A stretch of DNA of 64,000 bases from Cokeromyces recurvatus. Taxonomy: Eukaryota; Mucoromycota; Mucoromycetes; Mucorales; Mucoraceae. The stretch lies in assembly GCF_025118155.1 (NCBI RefSeq), contig NW_026251393.1, positions 372,001 through 436,000 on the forward strand, in the 5' to 3' direction. Under the pieces are notes generated by a model. It made no database searches, had not been told where the DNA came from, and worked only from the letters and a program-made list of their open reading frames with translations. Positions 1 to 14,412 of this stretch are shown here, in pieces (the stretch's first letter is position 1; the number at the start of each line of letters is the position of its first letter). Made by a program: the position numbers and the translations under genes.

Positions 1-951
1 ATTGCGTAGCATGAGTACTTCAAATTGCAGCTGTTGCAATTTAGAAAGAGAATTAATCACTATTGTCGATTGAAGAACCTAGATTACGGAATCATTGTAT
101 AACCTTGTGTTTTGTTCGCTTCACTAGAGGATTGTTTGAGCTGAGTCTTCTTTTGTTGTTAAGCTTTGATGGTACATATGGTAAAGGGCTTTCTATAATA
201 GGAACAGTTGTGTTACTGACACCATCAGATTTTTTGGAATTGATATAAAAATAAACTCAATTGCATTGATAACTAATAACAATTATCTTTTTATCTTGCA
301 ACTTGTTTTTTATATCTTCGTATTTGTAAATCCAAGCAATTCTTATGTATTCTAATTTAGATTAGTTGCTTAAAATACCTTCAGATATCATATATGATTT
401 TTATCTGTCAGTTTATTTCAACGTAACTGTTAAAAATTAATTCCTTGATCATGTTTAAATTAGTTATATTATTCCCTTTGATTCCTTCTTATTAGAAAGT
501 CTATCATGTAAATAAAGTTTAGATCAAAAAGTTAAATTAATATAAACTTACAGATTTTAATAATATGAAGTCATAAATATTAATCACTGAGTACATTTAT
601 CAATGTAACAAATTATTGTGAATCATTATTCTCTTAATAAGTGTAAAATCAAAATGACAAATTGTATTACAATTAGTAAATAAATCAAAAGCTTTCATAA
701 ACTGATTTCCTCAGCAAGTTGGTTTATTAACTTATTGTTATTCTTCTCTTTTCTTGAATTATATTATTCATTTACATTTTAAAAAATTATTAATTTTTGT
801 TCCAAAAAAAAAAAAAAATTAGCTCTTCTGCATCTTATCTTTTAGATCATAAAATGTTTGCCTCCAATGAAAAGATTTTACCCTCTACAGTAAAAATCCT
901 TTTTTCTTTTCTTTTCGTTTTTTTTTATTTTTTTATTTTTTTAAAATTAAT
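1..951. other. Intergenic, no supported gene
   Basis: AT-rich sequence upstream of the poly(A) polymerase gene. Short frames are present (the longest, at 63-248, has 61 codons), but none resembles a protein I know and none continues through plausible splice sites. T-rich tracts at about 900-945 sit just before the first start codon, as in the other 5' leaders of this window. I see nothing else. Confidence 0.6.
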
Positions 952-2556
952 ATGAATGTGCCATGGAGTAATAGCGAAACATTGCAAACAGAGGATGGGT
1001 TAACTAGGTAAACTCTTTTATCTTTTTCTTTTAAACTACTGTATTTTGTATTATTAACACAGCTGTACAATATGTGAATAGGTTATCAAAAGAAATACTA
1101 GATTTTGAAAGATATATTAGTCCTACAAAGAATGAAAAATTAAACAGAGACACTCTTTTTTATTCAGTGACACGATCAATCGATTCACTTTGGCCAAATA
1201 CCAAGATTAATGCTTTTGGATCATATGTTACTGGATTACAATTTCCTTCAAGGTATACACTCTATTTTATCTTATTCCTAACTCTTCCCCTCCCAACTCT
1301 TTTTTTTTTCCTGTAAATAATACTAAATATATTTACTATATTTAGTGATGTTGACATCAACATTAATTTTGAAGTATTACCTAGAAACACTAAATCCGAT
1401 GCTTTGAAGCTCATTCGCAGAAAATTAGCTGCTGAAGGTATTTTTGAAAATAGAAGGATGAAAGTGGTAGCCAATGCAAAGGTACCAGTGCTTATGGCTA
1501 CAGATAACAACGCTATTTCTATGGACATTACCATACAAAATGATTGTTTGAGCTCACACAGAACAACCGTTTGGATAATAGAGTATCCTGCATTAAAACC
1601 TTTGTTTATGGTATTGAAGCAATCAATATCTGCTTATCGTGTTTCAAATTTACCAGCATTTGAACCATTGTCTGCTAAAACTGCAGGATTGGCTAGTTAT
1701 TCTCTCATTTGTTTGATTGTTAGTTATCTTCAAGTAAGTAAGAAAACAAAATAAAGAGTTTTGATGTTTTATAATAATCCATTTCATTTCATTTCTTTAA
1801 TAGTTGCAAGTAGATCCCAATCTTAGTTCGTCAGATGCAAATTATTATGGCATTCTATTGATGGGATTTTTAGATTTTTATTCTAATTTTAAAAACGAGG
1901 AACAAGCAATCAGTCTAACGAATGGAGGTTCTTATTTAACAGGCGATAACTGTCCTATTCGATTTGAACCAAAAAATGGAAAGTTGTTTATTGTTGATCC
2001 TGATGTTAAGGGTAAAAAAAAAAAAAAAAGAAAAGAAAAGTAAATATGTCTAAAGCATGTAACTTAGTTTATTAAATTTATAGGTGCTAATGTTGCACGC
2101 AGCACGCTTCGTTTTGATGTTATAAAGTTAATATTTAAACAAATGTTGAAAGATTTACGTGAACATATAGCTAAAAGCTCAAATAATGAATCTATACTAT
2201 CATCTATTATCAAGCTAGCACAATCCCATTATTATGGTAAACCACGGAATGAGGGTACTAAGTTTAAGGTAAAGCATATGTGGATTGAAGCGGGTAAACC
2301 AAAGTTGAAAAGATTCAGAAAGAATAATAGATACCATGATGGTAGTGTTATTCACCGTGCAGGCGAAGGACATGTACACAATTATAGTAGAGACAGAAGA
2401 AATGAAAACTATAAGAATTCGTATAAAAACAGATCTTTCGCGAATGCTGATGATGAACAATTATATTATAATCCAGAATATCAGCGTCATCTACGTCATA
2501 ATCGTCCTCATTTAGCAGAGCATTATAAAAAGAAGGCCAATAAACATAGGAAATAA
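952..2556 (+). CDS. Non-canonical poly(A) RNA polymerase (TRF4/5, Cid14 type)
   Basis: Exons 952-1007, 1082-1252, 1346-1733, 1804-2011 and 2084-2556 give 431 aa in frame. The product resembles the TRF4/PAPD5 catalytic subunit, which adds short A tails to aberrant nuclear RNAs for exosome decay. Visible features are the nucleotidyltransferase motif FGSYVTGLQFPSSDVDI with the DVD metal-binding pair, YISPT just before it, a matching third-aspartate region (ISMDITIQND), and the PAP-associated domain (GSYLTGDNCPIRFEPKNG). The C-terminus is basic and rich in Arg, Asn and His, suitable for RNA binding. The first junction is the weakest: the AG at 1062 puts the frame out, whereas the AG at 1081 restores it and gives LTRRLSKEILDFERYISPT. 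The gene converges on PRP4 kinase with 200 bp between stops. The family call is strong; TRF4 versus other Cid-type enzymes is inference. Confidence 0.88.
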
Positions 2557-2756
2557 TTATAAATGTATATGTATACATGTATATAAATATATACACCCAC
2601 TATATTATCACTTACATAGTATAGGAAAAAGAAAAAAAAACACTATTATTCTTATAGCACAACACACCAATACCATTATTACTGCAATTACCAAATAAAC
2701 AAGCTTTATTATTATGTTTTTTTTTCTTACAAAATAATGGGGGTGGGTAAAGGAAA

Positions 2757-5122
<2,366 letters not shown>

Positions 5123-5814
5123 TTTTATATTTGTGTTTGATTTATGGATGTTTATATAAATAAAGTTATATTAATTTAATGTAAAAAAAAGTGTGAGATT
5201 GTGCGAAATTTAAAACTATTTTTTTTTGTATTTTTTTTTTATAATTTTTAATAAAGCAAAATTATAAAATTAAAAAAAACCTCTGATTTTTTTTCTTTTA
5301 AGATGTGCACTTATTAAGCAAGTGTTGAACTTTGGATGTAATTGTAAATAGGTTTCAATTATTTTTTTTAAAAAAAAAAGAAAAGAAAAGAAAGAAAAAA
5401 AAAAAAAAAAAAATAGAGAGAAAAATAATTTTTAATATTATTTAGAAAATGACGTAGCTTATATACGCACCCCTAAAAAATAGCCCAACCAGGCGATAAA
5501 TGTAACAACCCAATAAGCACGAGACATCTAAAATTTGCCTAGATCTGATCAATAAAAAGAAAACTAAAGAATCCCCTTAGATTAAGAAGGAAAGAAGAAA
5601 AAAAAACATAGATAATTTTATAACTAAAATATTTAACTGTGTAGAATAGACGAAAATCAATAAAAGAAATAGCTACAAATATTACTTTTGATGATTACGG
5701 GTTTAGTTCTGCTGATGACTTTTCATGAGTCTATCAATAGACAGGCTAACTATGGAGAATTGAGCAAGTCTGTTCTTATCCAAAGAAGCTCTACTAATTT
5801 ATTTGGTTCTCCTG

Positions 5815-5875
<61 letters not shown>

Positions 5876-6432
5876 TCAATATTTCTAGTGCACCAGCGTT
5901 TCTGCTAGCACGAGCAGCAAGATATCTGTTAAAGAAACAGCAAAGAGTTCACTCAATACTGTCATAGTACATAAACGCATCCTACTGATGAAGACAACAG
6001 TGAAAAAAATATATTAGGAACCAGAATATATCAAACCATTACACGAACTTGTAAATACTACAAATAAAATAATCAAGAATATCTTTGCAGTAATTAAAAT
6101 GCATCTTTATAACACGAAATTAACGATAAACAGTGGATTTGATTTGAGAAAAAACTTACCAATAAAGAGTTTTTTTTTATTAAAATCTTTTTGGTGCTTG
6201 TTCTTAAACATGCTTATGATAATACTACCTCCGAAGAAACATGACTAAGAAATTTAGTGATAATAAATATATAGTTGAATACAGAGTATAAAGACCAATA
6301 ATATTGTACTCAAATCGACATATACTCAACAGATAGCATTGTGTGAAAGCATTACAATTTTAAACCGCTTGTCACAACAATATCGGAATTTATTCTGGTA
6401 TCATGCTTCATGTGTCCCTAAATAAGCTCTAC

Positions 6433-6463
<31 letters not shown>

Positions 6464-6738
6464 TCTGATTGTAATTTGATTTTTTTTTCCCCTGATCATA
6501 TTCAGTATAAGTAATGCTGCATATATATTTTATTAGTTATCCATTCTTGTACTAAAGAATTGTGATTTTTTATATACTGTTCCCCTTTAAACCAACACTA
6601 TCTTCTTTGCCTATCTCTAATTTATACTAAATTTGTCTTTTTTTTTTTCGTATGATTTTTTTTTTCAAAAAATGTGTCGATAATATCAGAAAGAAAGTAT
6701 ATGAGATACATGTGAAATATGAGCGTAGTTTATTACAT
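5123..6738. other. Intergenic with long T and A runs
   Basis: This 1.6-kb spacer lies between two minus-strand genes. It contains purine-rich A/G tracts (about 5370-5420), a 53-base T run at 5816-5868, an A run at about 6432-6459, and no protein-like frame of note. The segment 5450-5760 is less A/T-pure than its surroundings but has no recognisable similarity. Confidence 0.6.
5816..5868. repeat. Poly(T) tract, 53 bases
   Basis: An uninterrupted T run, the longest in the window. It sits 1 kb from any exon. It could be a retroposed poly(A) tail on the minus strand or simple slippage; no adjacent retroelement body is recognisable. Confidence 0.9.
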
Positions 6739-8279
6739 CTATTTATAATTATTCCAATCAATTGAAGGCTTTTCAGAAAGATCCAAATAAAATTCAACAT
6801 GTGTATCTTTTGGGTATCTAAAAACACTTCGAATTGCTTGTCTTAAAGGAAATATTCTCTCCCTTTTTAAATCAGATATAATAACTTTTTTACCTGGAGG
6901 AGGAGAACCTGCAAAATCGATTTCTGACAGCAAATCTTGAAATGTAAAAGTATCTGTAATAGCCAAGTTTCTTATGTAATAAATATCACCCTCTTTGTAG
7001 TAATTAGGGTTTAATGAAGGTGATCCCTTTAAAGATACTGTTTCTATCACTTTGGCTGTATTATTTTGTAAGAATGGTGATGACGACGATGATGATATTG
7101 GTATAAAAGGAGACGATGCAGCAGTCCTTGTTGGTGATGTTAATAAATTAGGTGCATATTGAGTATTATTAGATGAGAATGTACGTACATGTAATGGAGG
7201 TAATTGCTGCTGTTGTAATACCAAACTATGTTTGATTTTAGGCGTGAATTGCCGAGATAATAGCGGATGATTTTGTGGTGAATGTTGAAAACAATCATTA
7301 TTATTAGACGAATAGAGTAATGGAGTTGATGCACTTGAATTAGGCTTATTATTAAACATAATATTTTTTGTAACTGTACGTCTTCTTTTCGTTGACGTAG
7401 AAGCAGTTATTGCAGTAGAAAAATCAGCCGATGATGGTTGGTCTGCTGATAATGTAGTATATTGTGAGGATACTTCTCGTATTTTTGCAGCCAATGCCCC
7501 TCCATTCACTATTGAAGAAGAAGAAGAAGAAGAAGAAGGAGGAGGAGGAGGCTGTGGAAGTAATAATGATGAAGACATTCTTACATCTTCCATCATTACT
7601 GTACTGCTACTATCAGCCGGAGAAGGCGGTGCCTGAGTTTGATCTATCATCATATTTCGTTGGAACTTTTTTTTGGCACGATATAGTGCGCTAGAATGTG
7701 CCTTACAAAGAGATACTTCTTTTAACTCGGGCAATTTAATAATTTGATGATGTTTATCTCTATAAATTTCATGTGCATACTCATTTAACCACTGAAGCGT
7801 AAATTCATAATCGTCCTTATCATTTGAAGATAATTTTTTTGCTCTTGAATCAAGTCCTCCCTCTGGTAGATTCTTACCACGCCTTGGCTGTATTTCAGAG
7901 CATTTACAATTCATACCATAATACTATATGTTAATAATTATCATTAATACTACCCAAGTATCAACTCAATTTTATAACTTTACGCCTGAACAAGTAAAAC
8001 AAACTGCACATACAATACAAGCATTCTATACAACATGTTTAAGTGCTTTATTCCTATTATTGTACATACATATATATATATATGTATATATATAAATGTA
8101 TATATATGTATTACCTTTCTAATCGCTAAAGATTGTTGAACACTATTAGGGTATAAATTGGCGACTAAAGAATAAGATGATGAAGATGATGATGAGTTAT
8201 CTTGATTTTGTTGCTGATTCATGAGTATAGGTAATTCAGTTACTAGTTGAGCTAACTGAAATAAATTATTTTCAGTCAT
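6739..8279 (-). CDS. Unknown protein, 449 aa, low-complexity middle
   Basis: Exons 8279-8115 and 7923-6739 join in phase 0 across a TA-rich 191-nt intron to give 449 aa. I do not recognise the family. The first exon carries a Ser run (NQDNSSSSSSS). Residues of about 55-150 look folded and include CSEIQPRRGKNLPEGGLD and an aromatic segment, DDYEFTLQWLNEYAHEIYRD. The middle is Ser/Pro/Gln-rich with Ser and Pro homopolymers, a basic KRRRTVTK patch that could be a nuclear localisation signal, and many Asn. The last 70 residues are again ordered (FTFQDLLSEIDFAGSPPPGKK, ending PSIDWNNYK). This two-ended arrangement suggests a regulatory or scaffolding protein, but I can assign no function. The stop is TAG. 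Confidence 0.7.
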
Positions 8280-8498
8280 AAAATGCTATGTAAAAGAATA
8301 TACTCGCTATTATTGACTTAATAAGAAAATGGGTATTATGAAATAAAGAACAATATTAGTGCTTTTGTTCACAAAAAAGAAAAAGAATAACAAAAAAAAA
8401 CAAAAAAAAAAACAAAGGTATTCCTATTATTGGCAATGTTTCAATTAATGTAAGTTGTGCAGCACAAGAAAAAATCCACATTATTTATTTTATAGTTT

Positions 8499-9423
8499 TT
8501 ACGCCTCTTTAGTCTCTATACACCAAATAAGATAGGCAATAGCCACTGTATCTAACATTCGATCCTTAATAACTACTTCAGTTTGTATCTCATGTCTTCC
8601 TTCCTCTAAATCACTCGGAAGTGTATAATCCGAACTTGCAGTCAATAAGCCGCGAGCCTTCTTTTTGTACTATAATACATGATACACATTTATATATATA
8701 TGAATACACATGTATAATATATTTAAAATTAAGCATTATTTACCTCCATTCTAATAGATTTTAAAATAGCTCTATCTTTCTTTTTTAAATTACTCATAAG
8801 GGCTAAGCCTCCTGTTGTTTCTGCAAAAGTAGCCAAAGCTGTAGGATGAATACTAAGGATAGTATAAGCTAACTATATATTATATACATATATACATGTA
8901 TACATATATATACATATATTTATATAACATACCCTTTCTGTGTATTATGTGTGCTATGATGATCCTATATGAGAATAAGAAACTTTATATTGTAAATGTA
9001 TATAATTATTCTTTACCCGCATAATAGCAGTGCAAAAACCACGTGAAAATGTAGACACACGCATGTCTAAAAAGAAAAGAATGTTAGTATTGATATTTCA
9101 TATCAGTTATAATATTTACCAATAGAAGCAGCATAAGGATCATTTTTATTTAACAAACGAGCAAAGGTCCATGGTCTAAAGATCTTCACAACTGGCTTTC
9201 CTAATTTCTCCCAAATCATTAAAGGATGACGTCCATGACGCAATGTAATCATAATATAAATAATATACGCAAAAGTCAAAAATATTAAAACTGCAACTAA
9301 ACGACTAAATATAGTCCACTCAAGTTTAAGTATAACTTGAACTAAATGAATGGATGCTTGTACATGTCCATATAAAGCTGCAATAAGCGGTGATTGTGCA
9401 TCGTCTGTTAAAACTAATGTCAT
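8499..9423 (-). CDS. DUF4442 hotdog-fold membrane protein (thioesterase-like)
   Basis: Exons 9423-9120, 9066-9017, 8964-8933, 8852-8744 and 8669-8499 give 221 aa. Residues of about 35-62 form one hydrophobic membrane helix (LVAVLIFLTFAYIIYIMITL). The rest matches the DUF4442 family of hotdog-fold proteins related to acyl-CoA thioesterases: FRPWTFARLLNKNDPYAAS, RVSTFSRGFCTAIM, GIHPTALATFAETTGGLALMS, and YKKKARGLLTASSD. The central helix carries HPTALATFAE at the position where hotdog thioesterases place catalytic residues. The third exon is only 32 nt. The fourth needs the acceptor at 8853, because the upstream TAG acceptors give an immediate stop. The substrate is unknown; an acyl thioester is a family-level inference. 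Confidence 0.8.
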
Positions 9424-10510
9424 TATTTATCGTCAATAGTTATTGGCCATACAAAATATACAATAAAGATATATAAATAAATAAATAGATAAATAAATAA
9501 ATAAAAAAGTTTTTGAATGTGTTGCAAAATATTGTATGTACTTTTTTTTTTTTTTTTTTTTTTTTTGTGACAATAATCACCAATCAAATTTCCTTTAATT
9601 TAATATTTGTATATGTTTCTACAAGTAATATTGATTTGATAATACCATTGTATGCATACACTCAAGTAATACTTCTTATCAATGAGACTCTAATAAACGA
9701 AGAATTATTTCTCTTTTTTACTGATAAACAAACTTAAGAAAGAAAAGTACTTTTTTTTTTGTATTATTCTTTAGCATCCTTATTTTGCTTTTGGATAAAA
9801 AGTATTTTTATCTTTTTTGTAGCTCACTATGTTAATATCAAAGTTTTGTTGCTTTGGTAACAGTACAATGATAAATCCTAAATAAATAAATTCTAGTAGT
9901 TTCATTTGACAATCAAATTAAAGATTTTTATATGCGTGAAAGTTAATAGTCCCAGATAGAACTATTTTTTTTTAATGCTTTGATATTTCATCAAGATGTT
10001 TTACATTGATTCTTATCAACTTCAATATGATTATTAGAAGTTCACTTTTTTGTTTAACATGCTTTTTATTATATTTTTTTTAAAAAAAAGTATTCATTCT
10101 AATAAAACATAGCTAGAAAAAAAAACAACAAAGATATCAGCTTGTGTATTTTTTCTTCATATATAAAAAGAATATGGGAGTATACTACTTACAGGCATTC
10201 CTGTCTTCTCTTTCAAATATATTGATAAAGCATTTTATGTTATGTTATTAGAGAGTTCAATACAGATTTAAATAAAGAACTGGCATAAAATGTGTGATCT
10301 TCTTATGCTACTGTCTTATTTTTTTCATAAACCTTAATAGATTTATGTTTGCTTAGTGTGAATCTTCCGATTTTGTAATATATCATATTGTGGCTTATAG
10401 TGACTTTATTTCATTTTAGGTCCAGAAGAAACAATAACGTGCCTTAATAAACTTTTTTTTTTTTTTTTTTATTATTATTTTTCTATTATTATTCAAAATA
10501 GAACTAAATT
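9424..10510. other. Divergent intergenic region
   Basis: This 1.1-kb head-to-head spacer lies between the DUF4442 gene and ESF1. It has a 24-base T run near 9542 and another T run just 5' of the ESF1 start, and is otherwise AT-rich without a supported gene. It presumably carries both promoters. Confidence 0.6.
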
Positions 10511-12762
10511 ATGGCTCCTAAAGATAAAAAAAATTTTGACAAAACAAGACCTAAGGCACCTGTCACAAATGATCCTCGTTTTGCTAGTGTACATAATGAT
10601 CCTCGATTCTTGAGACCTAAAAAGAAGGACATGAAAGTTCCCATCGATAAGCGTTTTGCTAGTATGATGACTTCATCTGATTTTAGCAGTGCTCCTCGAG
10701 TTGATCGATATGGTCGTCGTATACAACAAAGTACTGCAGAAAAAGAGTTGAAACGATTTTATCGACTTGAGGAAGATGATGATGAAGGCGAAGATGAGAC
10801 AGAAGAAAAATCTTTGGAGCAACTTGAAAAAGAAATTGCTGAAGATGAAGAGAATTTAAAGGATGAAGAGTCTACAGATGAAGAGGACGAACACATCGGA
10901 ATAGGACTTCCATCACGTCAGTACGATCGCATGCGTGGTAGAGGTGATTTTTCATCTTCTGATGAAGATACAGATGAAAGTGATTCTGAAGTTGAAGACG
11001 AAGAGGAAAATGATGATGAAATAGACCATATTCAACATATTCCTGAAGGTGAAGAAACAAATCGTTTAGCTTTAGTCAACATGGATTGGGATAAAATTAA
11101 AGCAGTTGATATCTTTAAGGTTTTAAGTACATTCAAACCTGATACTGGTATCATCAAGAAGGTGACTATTTATCCTTCTGAATTTGGTAAGGAACGTTTA
11201 GCATTAGAAGAAACTCAAGGTCCACCAAAAGAGATTTTCAAAAAAAAGAATGAAAGTAGTAGTGATAGCGATGATGATGATGATGAAGAAGAAATTACAG
11301 AAGAAACTATTATTAAAAATCAATTAGAAGAAGGAGATGGACAGGATTTTGATCAAGAAGCTTTGCGTAAATATCAATTAGAAAGACTTAAATATTATTA
11401 TGCTGTTATCGAATGTGATAGTCCCCAAACTGCTAAGGTTATTTATAAGTCATGTGATAATACTGAATATGAGAGTAGTGCCAATTTCTTTGATTTACGT
11501 TATATACCCGATGATATGACTTTTGATGATGAACCAAAGGATATTGCTACAGATGCACCTGAAGGCTATGTTCCTTCTCAATTTACAACTGATGTAAAAT
11601 AATGTAGACATTATTTATTTTTGAACTATTCTCATTTATTTATTTATTTAGGCTCTTCAACGTACTAAAGTTAGTTTAACATGGGATGAAGATGACATTA
11701 ATCGATATCAAATAACTCGCCGAGAATTTACTCAGGAAGATCTTAAAGAACTTGATTTTAGTGCATATCTTGCCTCTACTGATGAAGAGGAAGATGAAGA
11801 TGAGGATCTCGATGCTCTTCGTGAAAAATATAGAAAATTACTTAATGGGGAAGGAAAAGAACCATCAGCTTATGAGGATAAAATTGAAAGTGACGAAGAA
11901 GAAGGTGATATGGAGATTACTTTCACTCCTGGTTTGAGTGAAGCAGCTGGTGCTCTTGTTAATAATAAAGAAGAGCAAAAGGAAGAAACAACGATTGAAA
12001 CATATTTGCGTAAACAAAAAGAAAAGAAAAAAGCTAAAAAGGCCGCTAAGCAAGCATTGGCAACAACAAACAAAGAAGAAGATAGTGAATGTAAAAGAAT
12101 ACTATTTGTATTTATGTTCTGTTAACTAAGCTTTATTTATTTATTTTTTTTTAGCTGAACTTGATGAAGATACTAAAAATGATCCATTCTTTAAAGAAGC
12201 CATGACAGAAATGGAGCAAGAAGGATTTGTTAATAAGAAAAAGAAGGAGTCAAAGAATAGTAAGAAGAAGAGAGCATCAAAAGAAGAGCGTGAAGCCAAA
12301 GCTCGTGAAAGAGCTGAACTTGAGCTTCTTATGGGAGATGATGGTAAGAGTGAAGGCTTTGATATGAAGGAAATCCTTAAACGAGAGAAGCTCGAAAAGA
12401 AGAAGAAGGGTAAAAAGGGAAAGAAAGCTGCAGATACAACTGAAGATGATTTCGAAATTGATGTTAATGATCCACGTTTTGCTGCTGTTCAAGAATCTCA
12501 TCAGTTTGCTATTGATCCTACTAATCCTCAATTTAAGAAGACCAAGAACATGCAGAAACTATTGAGCGTCAGACAAGAAAAAATGCGAGAAAGTAACAAA
12601 GAAAAGGACGAATGGAAAAAAGAAAAGAAATCAAACAACGATGCATCGACATCAACAAAAGAAAATGGTAAATCTAATTCATCTCTTCAACAACTTGTTG
12701 CTTCTGTGAAACGTAAAGGCGCATTAGATAATTCAAAATCTGGTAAACGTCAAAAAATTTAA
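10511..12762 (+). CDS. ESF1: ESF1-like nucleolar rRNA-processing protein
   Basis: Exons 10511-11593, 11652-12090 and 12155-12762 give 709 aa. The N-terminus has three DPRF/KRF-type repeats (NDPRFASVHNDPRFLRPKKK, PIDKRFASMM), as in ESF1 proteins. An acidic Asp/Glu-rich block follows. The central domain reads RLALVNMDWDKIKAVDIFKVL, then IKKVTIYPSEFGKERL, and later YYAVIECDSPQTAKVIYKSCD and FFDLRYIPDDMTF, which is the ESF1 RRM-like core. A Lys-rich coiled C-terminal part ends with DVNDPRFAAVQESHQFAIDP, the conserved C-terminal ESF1 motif. ESF1 is a nucleolar protein needed for 18S rRNA processing in the small-subunit processome. Length and order fit the family. Confidence 0.93.
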
Positions 12763-12911
12763 TTATATTTTTTTTTATGTACATATTACAAATAATAAAG
12801 AGAAAAAAAAAAGCTGCATATTTCTTTTTTTTTATTCTTTTTGATTCAACTGCATTGTTAATCAATGAATTACTAAAAAAGAAAAAGGATCAAAAAATAA
12901 GGCTGTTAAAT

Positions 12912-13419
12912 TTATTTTTGAGCTTTAAGGACTCTCTTGACAATCTTTTGTTCTTCAATCAAGAAAGCACGGACAATACGATTTCTAACACATTGACCAC
13001 AGCGAGAACCACCATAGGCACGGCTAACATGCTTTTGAGTCTTGGAGACGGTAGCGAATTCACGAGGACGGAGAGCTTTGATCTATAATATATATAAATA
13101 TATAATCAAAGATTCTTAAAAATCAATAATTTGTTCTAACTATTTTTTTTTATTTCCTCTTCTTCTTTTTTTTTCTTTATTCAACTTACACCAGCGAGAG
13201 TTTCACCACAATCACCACAACGAGGAGCCTTAACAGGCTTCTTTTGATATTGGAATACAAGCTTTCCACCTATAATGTTGTATTTTGTTTTTTTTTTAAT
13301 ATTTCAACTATGCATTACTGTAATATTAACAATCTCTTACCAGGAGTCTTAACAGCTCTAACACGGTTAGAGCGAGTGTTGTAAGAACAGCGGCGTCTAT
13401 AGGTGAGACGTTGAGCCAT
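12912..13419 (-). CDS. RPL34: 60S ribosomal protein eL34
   Basis: Exons 13419-13341, 13269-13190 and 13082-12912 give 109 aa. The start [19 protein letters not shown] and the zinc-ribbon-like cysteines ([12 protein letters not shown], then [16 protein letters not shown]) are diagnostic of eL34. This is a component of the large cytosolic subunit. The protein ends [11 protein letters not shown], slightly short of metazoan versions (about 117 aa). The introns are 71 and 107 nt. It is convergent with ESF1, with 149 bp between stops. Confidence 0.96.
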
Positions 13420-13706
13420 TTTGAAAATCTACATTGACATGTTCAATTGCGTAAAAGAAGAATTGGTAAGTAAAATCATCCAAAATTTCCCATCTAAATT
13501 ATCCATCATCAATAATTTCATTTCTATCCCTCTGTCTTATGTTAGAATCACTCACCTATGGTTTTGGAAAAAGAAGGATTATACTGTCTCTAGCAGGATT
13601 CCATTCATGTATGCCAGAAGCGCTAGTATGAAGCAGAAGAGCTTGCTATTTTTTTTTGATTGTCCGATCCGCATATTCTTCTGTTCGGACCGAATATTTA
13701 ACATAC

Positions 13707-13739
<33 letters not shown>

Positions 13740-14412
13740 CATCTGTGTATTTAGCTTATATTAGCTGAATCAAATAATTACAAAAAAACTTAAATACTTC
13801 ATGCGTATATAAATCAGTAGTATTTTAAAATCAGGAAAATTACTATTATTTCAAGTACTCTAAAAAAAAAAGAAATACGACTATTAATAATGAAAAATAA
13901 TTGAATAGTAATATAAAACAACACATTTAGTTAACATGAACAATAGAGAGATTATTGACGATGTATTTACCTTTCTTCATTACAGCATTTTATTGCTACT
14001 CCTGCGAAAAAAAAAAAAAAAAATATTCTCTAGATTTGACATCACACTATATATTATATCTTCCTGACCCTTCTTGTTACACTCTATGAATCCTATTATT
14101 TTCATTTTTCCCATTCTTTTATATATTTTATACTCACAAGGTTATTTTGCATTTATACTCTGTACATTGTTGAACAGCTTTGGAATAGTATAGGTTGTAC
14201 ACTCAACTAGCTGATGTATTTATATAGTAGTAGTTAGTTTACTTTGAGCAAAAAACGATAAGCCAAAAATGGAAAAATAGAAAGTATATTTTTAAAAAAG
14301 CGACGACAATTTGTTAATGAAAGAAGAATAATATGCATTATTACATATTTCAAATTAATAAGGACACTTTTCTTTTTTTTTCTTTTTTTTTTTTTTCTCT
14401 TTCTATCTCTTA
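13420..14412. other. Divergent intergenic region
   Basis: This head-to-head spacer between eL34 and NPC1 contains a T run at about 13710-13739, an A run near 14007, and a T/C-rich leader before the NPC1 start. No protein or RNA gene is evident. Confidence 0.6.

Noticed and set aside
5680..5760. Possible C/D-box snoRNA (TGATGAT ... CTGATGAC)
   Set aside because: C-like and D'/C'-like boxes occur, but no final CTGA and no terminal stem are present.
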